The notes under the pieces are model-generated. The model searched no databases. It was not told the DNA's origin and was given only the letters and a program-made list of their open reading frames with translations. Position numbers and translations under genes: made by a program. DNA of 64,000 nucleotides, taken from positions 1,426,001 through 1,490,000 of the forward strand of contig JAPXFQ010000804.1 in assembly GCA_028564705.1 (NCBI GenBank). The letters run 5' to 3'. Positions within the stretch are counted from its first letter, which is position 1. Each line of letters begins with the position of its first letter. The DNA comes from Apricaphanius iberus. Taxonomy: Eukaryota; Chordata; Actinopteri; Cyprinodontiformes; Aphaniidae. Positions 25,267 to 36,875 of the stretch are shown piece by piece.

Positions 25267-26745
25267 ACATGATGGACATTTGTATCTCAGTCTTCAGCCT
25301 GTTTTCCAACTGCTTTTGTCCTGCTCATCGTTAAGTTATTACTCAAAGCCATGCTGGGGTTGAAGAGGGGCTGACATGTTTCATTCGTTAAGCCAGTGCA
25401 ATATTCATTTCTATATATGTTAGAACAGTAGCACTTCTACGCTTGTTTTTATTATGTTTTGGGTTTTATTAGGAAGGGGTGACAGTCTTATTGTAAAAGT
25501 GAATCCATGAACAGCATATGGTTGTGCTGCGCAGGTATTTTTGCATTTACATGGTTGCCATTGATCAGTCTGTTAAGTGGTTCTGACTTTGAAAGCTGAG
25601 CAAGATGTCTTGTAGCTGCAATTTCCTCAAACTATTCCTAAACTTGTTAGACAAAGTCTGAAATCAAAGCTTTAGTTTGTTTGTAATGGAAGACAGGATA
25701 CAGCCTTGCAAATTCACCACCTATCTCCTACATTGCTAAATGCCAATATCCCTTTGCACTCTTATCTACTATTGCAACGTTTATAGTTGTGCTGTATTAC
25801 TCAGCTGCATATTACATTGTTAGTCTAGCTTGGCTGTTCTTATTGAAGTGGTGGATGAAAGTTTAAAATGCGCTTTGAAATCTCATTTTTACAGCACTTT
25901 TGTGGTTGTGAGAGGGGTGTAGTAGTAGTATTCGAATTTAAATGCACAGTAATACGTTAAGTGCCTTCACGCTGGTCACAATTCTGCAATATACTTACCT
26001 TTGCTCTAGAAAGCTATATGTAATAAGCTATTTCATTAAGTTTAGAGGACAAACAGCTTGAGGAAAGTTATGGATCAGTTTGCAATGTTAAGCTCTTCGT
26101 TGTAAGCTTGCTCCTCAAATGCAACCCGCTTTATTGTTGCAGTTGTGATCTCAATGTTTGCAGCACTTTATTGTATAAAGTTTATGTGGATAGGTTATTG
26201 TATGGTATACCTTCTAAATGTTCTAAAGAAATAATGCATGACGAAAAATATGCTGCAACACATTCAGGTGACAGTATTTAATCTGTAAAAAGTGTGTATG
26301 ATTCCCTCTTTTGTTCGGCTGAAAATCCAAATCAGCTAAAAAAAAAAAACAACCCTCAGATTTCAGGTTTTAAAAGGGCCTTGTAGTCTTAAAAAAAAGG
26401 CTTGGAGAAAAGGCTTTAGCCAAACTTTGAATTCTAAAATTACAGAGCTTCACGTATCCTTGAGAGATTACTTTTATTTTAGGACAAAACTCTGGTTGCA
26501 TCCCCTGAACAGTGCCTGGGAGATTTAAAAACTGTGAGGTAAGGGTGGGTTCTGACCATATATGCTAGAATCAGTTCCGTTTTTGCATTTAATTCTCACA
26601 ACACTATGCATCAGAGTGTTTGTTGTGCAATCATAAGTAACTCTCACTTTAAGTTTTCTCCCTCTGGTTCTAACGTCGTAGTAGAATCTAAATGACAGTT
26701 TATGTCATCGTTCTGTTGTAATAAAGTTTTGCACATGTGTTTCGT
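25267..26745 (+). other. Spindlin 3' UTR
   Basis: About 1.45 kb between the stop codon (25264-25266) and AATAAA at 26720-26725, with no inserted repeat recognised. The low repeat content compared with the introns fits a retained UTR. The true end is not proven. Confidence 0.55.
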
Positions 26746-27163
26746 CTTGATCTTTAAGCACAGAGGTATAATCTGCCTACTGCAAATAAGGCTTGACTCA
26801 ACATTAAAAAGAAGCAGACAGGTTTAGACTTGTTATTGCCAGCAAATAGAGTGACTGGATATATACATCAGATATTTTCTTTGATACAATATTTTGAACA
26901 GGGGTATACAACTCTACTGAACATTGGTGACAGTTTAACTTCTACACACAATCTCTTCAGTTTAAAAACATTTTTGCTCTCCTGTTTTATTTACAGTTTC
27001 CATGAAATGCCACTTTACATTAAATTCTGCACTTTCACCCAGCAGTTTCCTTTCATATTTTCTATTGTGGAGAAAGGGAAGGGCATAGCCTTTGGAAGAG
27101 TATCATCATTTTTCAAGTGCAAAAGTCAAACAAATAATGTGAGGTCAACCAGGGAGGCGCTGT

Positions 27164-30100
27164 TCACTTGATAAGCTCTTTAACATACTGCAGTCCCTGA
27201 TTTGTATATTCAGAAGCTGTTGTTGGAGCCTCTGAAAGGCTAGAAATTGTCCACCGCACTCCTGTACAGTAAAAGGGAAACAAGCACAAGGGTTAATCCA
27301 AATAGATTCATCGCAATCTCAAGGATGTTGAAAGCAGATGGTGAATGTTTGAGAACAAGCAAACTATATCAAGCATTCAGGCACACTCATAAGCACAAAC
27401 TCGTGATCTATGACATTCTGCTTGATTCTTACCAGCATTCCATGAATTAACTGGGGAGACCTCAATTTTAGGCATGGTCGGAAGCTGTGCCTAAGTAGAA
27501 AGAAAAAGGTTAAGGATGTTAAAGATTTTATGCACAACTTAACAGTTGGTCTAAGTAGGTCTATTAAGTAGGGGATAATGTATAGAACCCCGGTCATTAT
27601 CGGGAAAATAAGTACCAACAGGGCGAACTGGAGCCCGACGCGGGTTCGCCCTGAAGGTACTTATTTTCCCGATAATGACCGGCGTTCTATACATTATCCC
27701 GCTTATTATACGGCTAGTTGCCAATTGTACACACACAAATAAACTTCATAAACTTTTATGAAGGCAGAAAGGTTTATTTAGGATTTCAGTGTCAAATAGT
27801 TCCCAACAGTTTGCGTGTTACAAACTCCGTTGCCATTGTATGAATGGCAGCGGTCATTATTTTTTTCAGAGGTCTTCTATCAGAAAATGACCGGTAGAAC
27901 GTTGGGAAATCACATTCAAATCAATGGAGCGTTCTACTTGCATTGTGAAGGGCCGTATAATAATTTCTAACAATTATTGGCAGCTATGAAAATAAAGAAC
28001 GTTAGCTTGCTTTACTTTAGCTGCTACACTGATATCTCAACAGGTTGTTTCTTTAAAAACACATTTTGGTGACTTTTCACAAACAAACCACCGCAGTTTG
28101 TTTTTGCTGTGTGGAGGAGAGCAAGGCCGTGTGTCCCTCATCAGTTTCTGCATGGTATATGGCCCTAAAACACTCACTGTTTTTGAAAGTGCCGAAAGCA
28201 AGCTTTAACATGGACAATCGTAGGCCGGTTATCTGAGCAGATGGCCTGACAAAATAATATACACGCTGCTCAATAAATAAAGGGAACACTAAAATAATAC
28301 ATACTAGATCTGAATGAATTAAATATTCTTTTTAAATACTTTTTTCTTTAGATAGTTGAATGTGCTGACAACAAAATCACAAAAATTATAAATGGAAGTC
28401 AAATCTGTCAGCCCATGGTGGCCTGGAATTAAAGTAACACTCAAAATGAAAGTGGAAAAACCTGTTACAGGCTGATCCAACTTTGATGTAATGTCCTTAA
28501 AACAATACAAAATGAAGCTAAGTGGTGTGTGTGTGGGCTCCACGTGCCTTCCCTACAACGCCTGGGATGTTCCTGATGATGTGGCGTATGGTTTCCTGAG
28601 GGATCTCCTCTCAGGCCTGGACTAAAGCATCCACCAACTCCTGGACAATCTGTGGTGCAACGTGTCGTCGGTGGATGGAGTGAGACACGATGTCCCAGAC
28701 ATACTGAATTGGATTCATGTCTAGGGAAAGGGCAGGTCCGGTCCATAGCTTCAATGCCTTCATCTTGCATGAACTGATGACATACTCCAGCCTCATGAGG
28801 TCTAGCATTAGGAGGAAGCCAGAGCCAACTACACCAGGACATGATCTCACAAGGAGTCTGTGGATCTAATCTCAATACCTAATGGCAGTCAGGCTACCTC
28901 TGGCGAGCAAAGGGAGGGCTGTGGAGCCCTTGAAAAAAACAACGACCCCACACCATTACTGACCCATTGGCAAACCAGTTATGCTGGAGGATGTTGCAGG
29001 CTGCAGACAATCTCCATGGCATCTCCAGGCTCTGTCACGTGTGCTCAGTGTGAACCACCTTTCATCTCAAGAGCACAGGGCGCCAGTCGTGAATTTGCCA
29101 ATGTTGGTTTTCTCTGGCAAATGCCAAACGTCCTGCATGGTTTTGAGCTGTAAGAACAACCCCCACCTGTGGACGTCAGACCCTCATACAGCCCTCATGA
29201 AGGTCATTATTACTACTGGAGGTCATTTTGCAGGGCTCTGGCAGAGCTCCTGTTCCCCGTTGCACAAAGGAAGAGGTAGCGGTCCTGCTGTTGGGTTGTT
29301 GTCCTCCTACGGCCTCCTCCACGTCTCCCGATGTACTGGCCTGTCTCCTGGGAGCGCCTTGATAATCTGGACACTACGCTGGCAGACACAGCAAACCTTC
29401 TTGCCAGAGCTCGCATTGACGTGCCTTCCTGGATGAGCAGCACTAGCTGAGCCGCTTGTGTGGGTTGTAGACTCCGTCTCATGCTACTACTAGAGGCATA
29501 GCACCAGCAGCATTCAAAACTGACCAAAATATCAGCCAGAAAGAATAGGAACCGAGAGGTGGACTGTGGTCACCATCTACAGAACCATTCCTTTACTGAG
29601 GGCGTCTAGCCAAACGGTTATAATTTCCACCTTTTGTCTATTTCCATTTGCACAACAGCAAATTGATTGTGAAGTCAGTGTTGCTTCCTAAATGGACAGT
29701 TTGATTTCACAGAAGTGTGACTGACTTGGAGTATCATTGTGTTGTTGAAGCATTCCCTTTGTTTTTGGAACAGTGTATATGCTTGTTATATTCAACGCAT
29801 AACAGAACAACAAAAATAGGTTAATCTTCACAAAAATTATATTTACTGTTAATAAATCTACCAAGGGGTTTATTTTTCTTATGTTCTCATACTTTCCCTG
29901 AATCTGTACTTTTTAAAATGCAAAAATAATTTCGGTACATCCTGTAAACCTAAAGCAGCCAACTAAATACAGTGGCTGTCATCGTACTTTTGTTGTCTTC
30001 CCTTTATCTTTGTCTGAATTAGAAGGAAGATAGTAAACAAATACTCTAATACATATTGGAATAAATTATACATTCTTACAAGTTGGCTATACAATTTATA

Positions 30101-30805
30101 AATTAATTTATAAATTGTTTTGAATCTAATTAAAATACCTTTAAGATTAAGAAATCGTATGGCCTAAGATTCAATTTAATCCCTCACTTGTGAAACCGCT
30201 GTATACCCTGACACAGTAATCCAGAGCCGCTATTGATCGAAATGAGTTTAAATGCCAAATTATTGTCCAAAACAAATGTACACATCAATACCTCCAGACC
30301 AAAATACTTCATCCATTCTTCTAAGGCAGGTGGTACAGCTGCTTTGGCTTTCTCTAGAGCCACTGACCCCTGATCACTGCTTCCCAGCAGACCAGAGTCA
30401 CAGGCGACGTAGACGGCTCCCCCTGCAATGGTCACCTTGGTGGCAAGTCTGTGAATGAAGGCAGCAATACTCTTAGCAAAAATCTGCATCTTTGTATCTA
30501 TTATCATTCCAAACTGAATTAAACTTAACAAAAATAAGGACATAATGCTACCATTACCGCACACTGCCTAGGTTAAACCCTACGATAGTAATTTAGCGGT
30601 CAGTACTCAGTTTAACAGCTTTGTCTAATTTTGCAACTTAATTGGAACATGAAGACTAGAAAGCATCTGAACACTCATACGGTTAGCTTCAGCGAGCTAA
30701 CTCGCTAATCGGACACTAAGCTTATCAACCATTAAACCTTGAATGAAATACCTCAAGTTAAATGCTAAATACTAACTTCACTAAGGGCCAGATCCTTGCG
30801 GCCAT
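27164..30805 (-). CDS. micos13: MICOS complex subunit MIC13 (QIL1), complete, 113 aa
   Basis: Four minus-strand exons: 30805-30777 (29 nt, MAARIWPLV), 30448-30292, 27490-27433 and 27261-27164. All splice sites are GT-AG and phases 2, 0, 1 join cleanly to 113 codons plus TGA. The product aligns by eye with human MIC13 (118 aa) throughout: the N-terminal hydrophobic segment with [16 protein letters not shown] (about residues 17-32), [33 protein letters not shown], and the end [20 protein letters not shown]13 is a small inner-membrane protein that links MIC10/MIC26/MIC27 to MIC60 in the MICOS complex at crista junctions. It lies head-to-head with HSD11B1L, as in human 19p13.3. Intron 2 (2.8 kb) carries a Tc1-like element and a palindromic MITE. 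A TTTATT at 26986-26991 (AATAAA on the minus strand) may end the transcript. Confidence 0.94.
27565..27965. mobile_element. Palindromic MITE-like element, family P copy 2
   Basis: A hairpin with 45-nt arms, 27572-27616 and 27656-27700, has about one mismatch. An inner stem GGGCGAAC / GTTCGCCC lies within the 39-nt centre. To its right, TTATTATACGGC (27703-27714) is matched inverted by GCCGTATAATAA (27952-27963). Centre and body share words with copy 1 at 2777-3340 (GACGCGG in the loop, CTCCGTTGCCAT in the body). It lies in MIC13 intron 2. Confidence 0.7.
28260..29777 (-). mobile_element. Tc1-like DNA transposon with broken transposase
   Basis: About 1.52 kb between terminal repeats: left TACACGCTGCTCAATAAATA, right the inverted form ending GGAACAGTGTA, flanked by TA dinucleotides. 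On the minus strand the N-terminal DNA-binding part is readable at 29527-29213 ([33 protein letters not shown]). The C-terminal catalytic part is at 28850-28611 ([38 protein letters not shown]). Frameshifts and stops lie between, so it is inactive. Inserted in MIC13 intron 2 in the same orientation as MIC13. Confidence 0.9.
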
Positions 30806-31234
30806 CGTCCAGAGTATTATGTTTCCCTCTATGTGCTATTTCAGAAAACAATAGTAGGAGAAAAACAGCTAGCCAGGAGTGGTTGAAGGACAAGCGCTGC
30901 CTGGTGTCTGTGTGGGCAAGTGTTTTGTCAATAAAGTTGCTCGCAGCTCGCTGTTTCAGAGCGGCAGATTCGTCATCAGTCGTTGATTCAAAAGTAAAAA
31001 TCATGTCTTTGGGAGAAAACGGCTATTGACTATTGTGGGAAAAATCGGATAAAAATGCGTTGATTATTCTATTAAAGATAAGAAACGGGTGGGTTTGAAA
31101 AACCCAAACTGTGATGCGAGAGGGGGTGGCTATTACATAAGATGAACCTCCTATTAGCTGATATTGTGAAAGTTTCTGCCCTCTCATATAAATCCCTACT
31201 TACAAGTTGCCTTTGCGCCTACAAAGTTCGCAAA
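30806..31234. promoter_or_regulatory. Shared head-to-head promoter region of MIC13 and HSD11B1L copy A
   Basis: Only 429 bp separate the MIC13 start codon (30805, minus) from the HSD11B1L-A start codon (31235, plus). No TATA box is evident in either direction. The short divergent spacing suggests a bidirectional promoter. No transposon was recognised inside it. Confidence 0.6.
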
Positions 31235-34200
31235 ATGGGAACATTTGTAAAAATTTTGATAGGGAGCATTTTAGTTGCTTTATTAGCTTTCAAATGGAGT
31301 GCACCCAGTTTTGACCCAGGTGAGTTTACTTCAAACGAATCTAACTGCTTCTTTTCTATATATGTTTAGCTGGTAGTTTTAAAGCCTATGTTTGTTAACA
31401 TCGCAGCAAATATGATGTATCATATTAACAAGGCTAATTAGGATGATGATTGGTGTTAGCCCCTCCAGATGATGTGATGAACGCTAAAGCTCCGTTATAT
31501 AAAAACATCTACAGCAAATATTTTAATTGATATTTTGTTTCAGAATATATTATAGCGATTTTTTTCAGATCAGCTTTTATTCAGTCAGATTTTAATTTGC
31601 ACGTATGTGCGTTATCGTGTGTTGAACTGGAACAGAGAGTTCCTACTAAACAGTTAGGACAGAGCACTGTACTTTTAAACATAAGGGGGCACCCTTTTTC
31701 GAATATTTTACATAAAGCCTTTAATCTGTCATGATACATTTGTTCTGAAATACGAAGAAAGGATTTCAATGAATCAAAAAATATCATACACCCTATATAA
31801 TGCCCCAGTGTAATGGAATAAATTATAGTCGAGCAAAACAATTTAAATAATTTTTCTTATGTTAAATACTTCTGTATGATGCGAATTTGATTTCTTAAAT
31901 TCCAGTCATTGGTGGATGGAGTCCTGTAACTTTAAAATGTGCATCTGCTTCAGCAAACCTGAATAAAGGAATTTGGTCTTTAACTTGATTGTGTACATTT
32001 AGTTGATGCGATTGCACTGAACCAGGGACATGTTTAAAAGCTGTGTGACTCTGGCCCCCAAAGTCTGACATTTAAGACCCCTGATGCAAAACAATAGTCC
32101 GTCTGAATCATTAAACATCACCTAGTTATGGTCCAGTTCAATACTTTAATATTGCGAGGTTTTCACAAAGTTTAACATCCCTCCCCATACACACACCCAA
32201 GAAAAAGAATGCTTTATCCATGGTTTGCATTCAAGTAAGAGTGGCCTTGCCTTCAGCATGGCCTTGTAAAGGCCTAAGCAGATAGCTGGACAAATTACCC
32301 AGCTACTTGTTATACTTGTGTTACTCCATAAAAATCAAAGTGAAAAAAGGTGCAATATTCAGAATACCAAGCTCTTAAAAACTACTGCTATAGGTTTTTA
32401 TCCTCGTATAACGCTGAGTAGAAGGGTCATCATAAGGTATTAGCTAAAAGTCTAAAATTCAAGAGGAGTGTTTCAGTCGATGCAGACCTAGCACACATCC
32501 ATATAAGAACAGGATGAATATAAGAAATCATATTATAATAATTATTGTTTGGTCTGATGCTTTCTGTACGATGCTAAGCATCAGTCAAATAATCGGCACT
32601 TCTTTCAAATGCAAAATTTGTTCCACTTAACTATTTGAATATGAACTGTGCAATGATAATCATTCAACTGTTTTGATGATCAGATGGTAAAGTGTCTTCT
32701 GCACTGCCCTGAAAAAAAATCTGTGTACAAATAATAATTGAGTTTTTAATGATTCCTTAAGGATATCTGGGGGTGGAATCGCAAACCGAGCAAATGACTG
32801 CAGATAACAGAGAGAATACAGACATTCATTCATTCCAAAAGGACTCACTGTACTGTAGATTTTACACAAATATCCACTTGATTTTGATGCAGATAACTGC
32901 ACAGTGTTTTAGACTATGCTTTTAGCAACCGATAGGTCAAGTTAGAGGTTTCTGAACACTGAGTCCTTTGAGCAAAACTCATTTCATTTACAGTGAAACA
33001 AACTGGGAGGGACTTTGTCCTTAGGTTTATGTCTTACAGTGAGTGTCATAAAGATAAGCATTATTACAAATCCTGTTGCAGAATGAGATTATTTTATATA
33101 TATGTAGCAAATAGCCTTATAGCCTTACTGTTTGCATATTTAGAGTTTTTATTATAAATGTTTTTACATTTGCCTACTTTGTCTTAGAATCTCTCAAAGG
33201 TACCAGGGTGTTGGTCACAGGAGCCAGTACAGGTATTGGAGAACAAATAGCATATCACTATGCCCGCTTTGGAGCCCAGATTGTTATCACGGCAAGGAGG
33301 GAGAAGGTTTTACAGCAGGTCAGTTTTGCCGACCTTTTCTTCTGTCTTGTGATAGTGTGTCAGTTGTGTCGAACAGGTTGTACTATATTGTCAACTGATT
33401 TGTTTAGGTGACAGGATAACATTGGAGTGGGTGCAAAGGCAAAGAGACAAACATCGCAACTGCCAGAGCCCAAGACAGACACATTTTTTTTTATTTAATA
33501 AATCTCTCAGCTGTAAAATAATCTGTGTCCTTATCCATACATCCACAATACATTTAATCCTTTAAACTCAACTTTGTTATTCCTTCATCCACAACCCTTT
33601 CCAATGTAATCATGCCCCTACACTTTTCTGCTTGTGGTTCATAGGTAGCTGAAAAGTGTCTGAGTCTAGGGGCCCAGAAAGCTCTTTATATAGCAGCAGA
33701 TATGGCTAGTGATTCTGATCCAGACAAAGTTGTCGATCTTGCTCTGGAAAAGCTGGGAGGCTTGGACTACCTGGTTCTTAACCACATTGGCCCGACTCCC
33801 TTTGGCATGTGGGAGGGAGATATAGAACACATCAGGTGGTTAATGAAGGTAATGGATCATTTTGACAGTTTTTCTGCAAATAAAATCAAGGGAATTCCCT
33901 GATGTTTTTCTGGATGTTTGTGTGTGTGTTTTGAAGGTCAATTTCTTTAGCTACGTTCAAATGGCCTGGAGAGCCTTGCCCTCTCTTGAGCAAAGCAAAG
34001 GATCTTTGGTGGTCGTTTCAACACTTTTAGGTAAGTTAGCCTCAATATTTGAATTTACATCTAAGGACAGTAAGATTTGACATATAATTGGTACCTATAC
34101 ACTTGGAATAACATTCATATGTGTCTTTCCTGACCCTTAAAAGGTTCTCAACGAACACATTTTTTAATATTCAAACATTTATGTTGATTTTAAAGCTCAT

Positions 34201-34729
34201 ATATTGAACATATAAAGCTTTTTGCTCTGTGTTTTACTGGGACATTTGTCTTTGGTTTTCAGCTAAAGTGACAAACCCCTTCACACTCCCATACAGCTCA
34301 ACAAAATTTGCCTTAAATGGATTCTTTGGGTCCCTTAATCATGAACTGGCCATGAAAAAAAGTAATGTTTCCATCTCAATATGCACCCTGGGACTTATTG
34401 ACACAGACTCAGCTATGGAGAAAGTCAGGTTTGTCAAATATTTAAATATACCGTATACACACACAATGGATTGTGAAAACAAAAATTCCTGTTGCACTTA
34501 CGTTGTTCTTTTTAACTACATGCTGTATTTTTTTCCACATCTCAGAGGTGTCACAGAGATTCCAGCCTATCCTGCCACTGAAGCTGCGTTAAACATCATC
34601 ATTACAGGAACAACAAGACAGCTGGACCTTTACTACCCGTGGTTCACCCATATTATCAATCTAATCAAAGACTGGTCTCCTTCTATAACAAACTACATCA
34701 CCCAGAACTCTTACAACTACGTTCCATAA
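31235..34729 (+). CDS. hsd11b1l: Hydroxysteroid 11-beta-dehydrogenase 1-like protein, copy A (287 aa)
   Basis: Exons: 31235-31319, 33188-33318, 33645-33848, 33937-34030, 34263-34428, 34546-34729. All are GT-AG and phases 1, 0, 0, 1, 2 are identical in the three copies. It is a classical short-chain dehydrogenase of the 11-beta-HSD1 group. It has an N-terminal membrane anchor (residues 4-20), cofactor motif TGASTGIGE (39-47), NHIG (118-121, in place of NNAG) and catalytic YSSTK (Tyr182, Lys186). LGGLDYLVLNHIG and GFFGSLNHEL match vertebrate HSD11B1L. Notably the catalytic serine position (13 before Tyr182) is Thr169, in VSTLL, where copies B and C and human HSD11B1L have Ser. The enzyme would sit on the ER membrane and use NADP(H) or NAD(H); its natural substrate is not established. 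Adjacency to MIC13 supports orthology. AATAAA is at 35735-35740. Confidence 0.95.
31320..33187. other. HSD11B1L-A intron 1
   Basis: 1.87 kb of AT-rich intron with no recognised transposon, unlike intron 1 of copies B and C. Confidence 0.5.
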
Positions 34730-36184
34730 GTGATATTTCTCTACAGCATTAATGCTATCGTGGAGATTTTTTGGGATATTAATATATTTCAATTTTCACA
34801 TCCTTTAGTTTTTATTGTTGTATTTTTAAAAAAAGCACAATTTTGCACACTTGCAAAAAAAGACTTTACAACAGTTTTGTGGTTTTGTTCAAAATGGACC
34901 GAAAACAGTGTTACATTCCACTGGCTTGGTCTAGTTTTTCAATTTCATTCCAACATGTTGATGAGAGTTGTGGAAAAAATGAACTTGTCCAAGCACTGTT
35001 AAGGTAGAAAACACTCAGGAAGGTCTTTTTCTAGGAATCTTGAACAACACTAGAGCAAACAACGGCAACACGGGAGTTTCACCCCTGAATTAAAGAGTCC
35101 AACATGTTCTTTTAATGCACATGGACACGTTAATATTAAAATATTTAAAAGAAATGCCATGAGATCTATCGTTTGTTCATCCACACCTTATAGCTGCAGA
35201 CATCAGCTCTGGAAGAGGACCTTCAAAGTGGAAAAACAAAGAACCCTAACCGTAATGCATGTCACAAACCTTACTAAAAAATAGATAACATAAACCATAA
35301 GTTCAGGAAGTCATTAGACCCTTGGAAACCAAAGTCCAAAAAACAACACACAAAACATTAAATTCTCCATCACGAGCAAAAAATAGAAAGTCATTTTGGC
35401 AAGCCCAAAAAAAATACTAATTTGAAATTCTACACAAATTAATGCAGAGAAATTAACAGAACTGAGTGTATGTAAACATTTGATGAATGTTATTACAACA
35501 AGTTTTAGTAATATAAGATTACAAGTTTTTCTCTTTAAACAGGTCTGATTCTCATTTCTAGAATAGGTGGGTAGAGCATTTTATTAAATTCTTATTCTTA
35601 AGTTAAAATGATAATGATAGATTCTTTTAAAATCATGCAGTTTCCAGTGACAATTTTGATGTTTACTAATTATCAGTACAGTGTTCTATAATTTCTTTGT
35701 CTGGCTGTATAGCTGTGCATGTCATTCAAAGAATAATAAATTGTATTTTATTGCATCTTTGCGTTGTGTATTTTTCTCTTTGGAAAGTTGAAGAAAATCA
35801 AATATCAAATGTAATGTGGAATGTTCTGGGTATGATACTGCCCTCTGCAGGTAAAAAATAGTTTTAGCTAATAGTGCTTTTCCCTTTTTTCTGGTGCTTT
35901 GTTTACGACAGATATAATAGAAAGCAATATACCTCTAACTCAACCTCATTGTCTTTTAAACATATATATATATATTTTTTTTTATTACAGTAGGCCTATT
36001 TTATAATATGCAGCACAGCACTAGTCACATATTTCTGCTGGATGTTTTCTGCTCTTTAGAGAACACACTGAAGACGATCACTTCCCCAGATATTATACAG
36101 AACTGTCATCCTTAAAATCGGTAACAATAAAAAATACTCACTACTCATTCTCAACGTTCCGCCCCCCTGTACACCCCCCCCCCC
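34730..36184. other. 3' UTR of HSD11B1L-A and intergenic spacer
   Basis: Poly(A) signal AATAAA at 35735-35740, about 1 kb after the stop. A C-rich tract at about 36163-36184 precedes the TA microsatellite. No other gene seen. Confidence 0.5.

Positions 36185-36259
<75 letters not shown>
36185..36259. repeat. TA microsatellite
   Basis: Nearly pure (TA)n next to a poly-C tract, just upstream of the left end of duplication unit B. The matching flank of unit C has a TA/GA microsatellite instead. Confidence 0.9.
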
Positions 36260-36260
<1 letters not shown>

Positions 36261-36659
36261 CAGCAGCAGAAACTTTTTAATGGTGCACTGCACTAAGATC
36301 CAGTGTTAGCTATTCAAAAATCTGTCTTCTATCACAAACTGTTAAAAGTTTAAACCACATTCAGCATTGCTTTGAACAAAGATCACCATTGCCTTTCCTC
36401 CCTCTGGCCAATTTCCAGTTACCAAAACATCACTGATCTGACCATAGTTTCTAACCAATCATACACTAGCCAACAAAACAAATAAGTTGGCTATTCTGGG
36501 GACATTCTTCTAGAGGCTTTTGCTTTATCTTTTGGCACAAATGACAACAAAAACAAACAACAACAAAAAATAACAGCGAGATTCATTCTTAGTTATTATT
36601 GTTAAGAAATATTATAATAAAATGACCTAATTATTTCTGTTTCCCAACAGTGCAGCATG

Positions 36660-36875
36660 CATTTCACACTGAGAAGAAAGGCGGGCCGGTTTCCAGTCCA
36701 ATGACACTTTAACCTGGAAGCCACACCCCCTAAACGTAAATATCCGGAAAACAGGCAAAGGGGAAAGTGAGGCAAAGTTGGCAAACGCGTTATTACATAC
36801 AAACACGAGAGCTCACATAAAAGCTGAACAACAACAAATTAACACTGAATATAGTCTGATTGACTGACAGACGAA
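36660..36875 (+). promoter_or_regulatory. Proximal promoter of HSD11B1L-B
   Basis: The segment upstream of the ATG is conserved with copy C at 50060-50247, including TTTAACCTGG, GCCACACCCCCT (KLF/GC-box type) and CTGATTGACTGACAGACG next to the ATG. None of this is present upstream of copy A, which uses the MIC13-linked promoter region. Motif-based inference only. Confidence 0.45.

Noticed and set aside
28465..29527. Open frames on both strands as host genes
   Set aside because: They lie inside a Tc1-like element and are pieces or shadows of its broken transposase.
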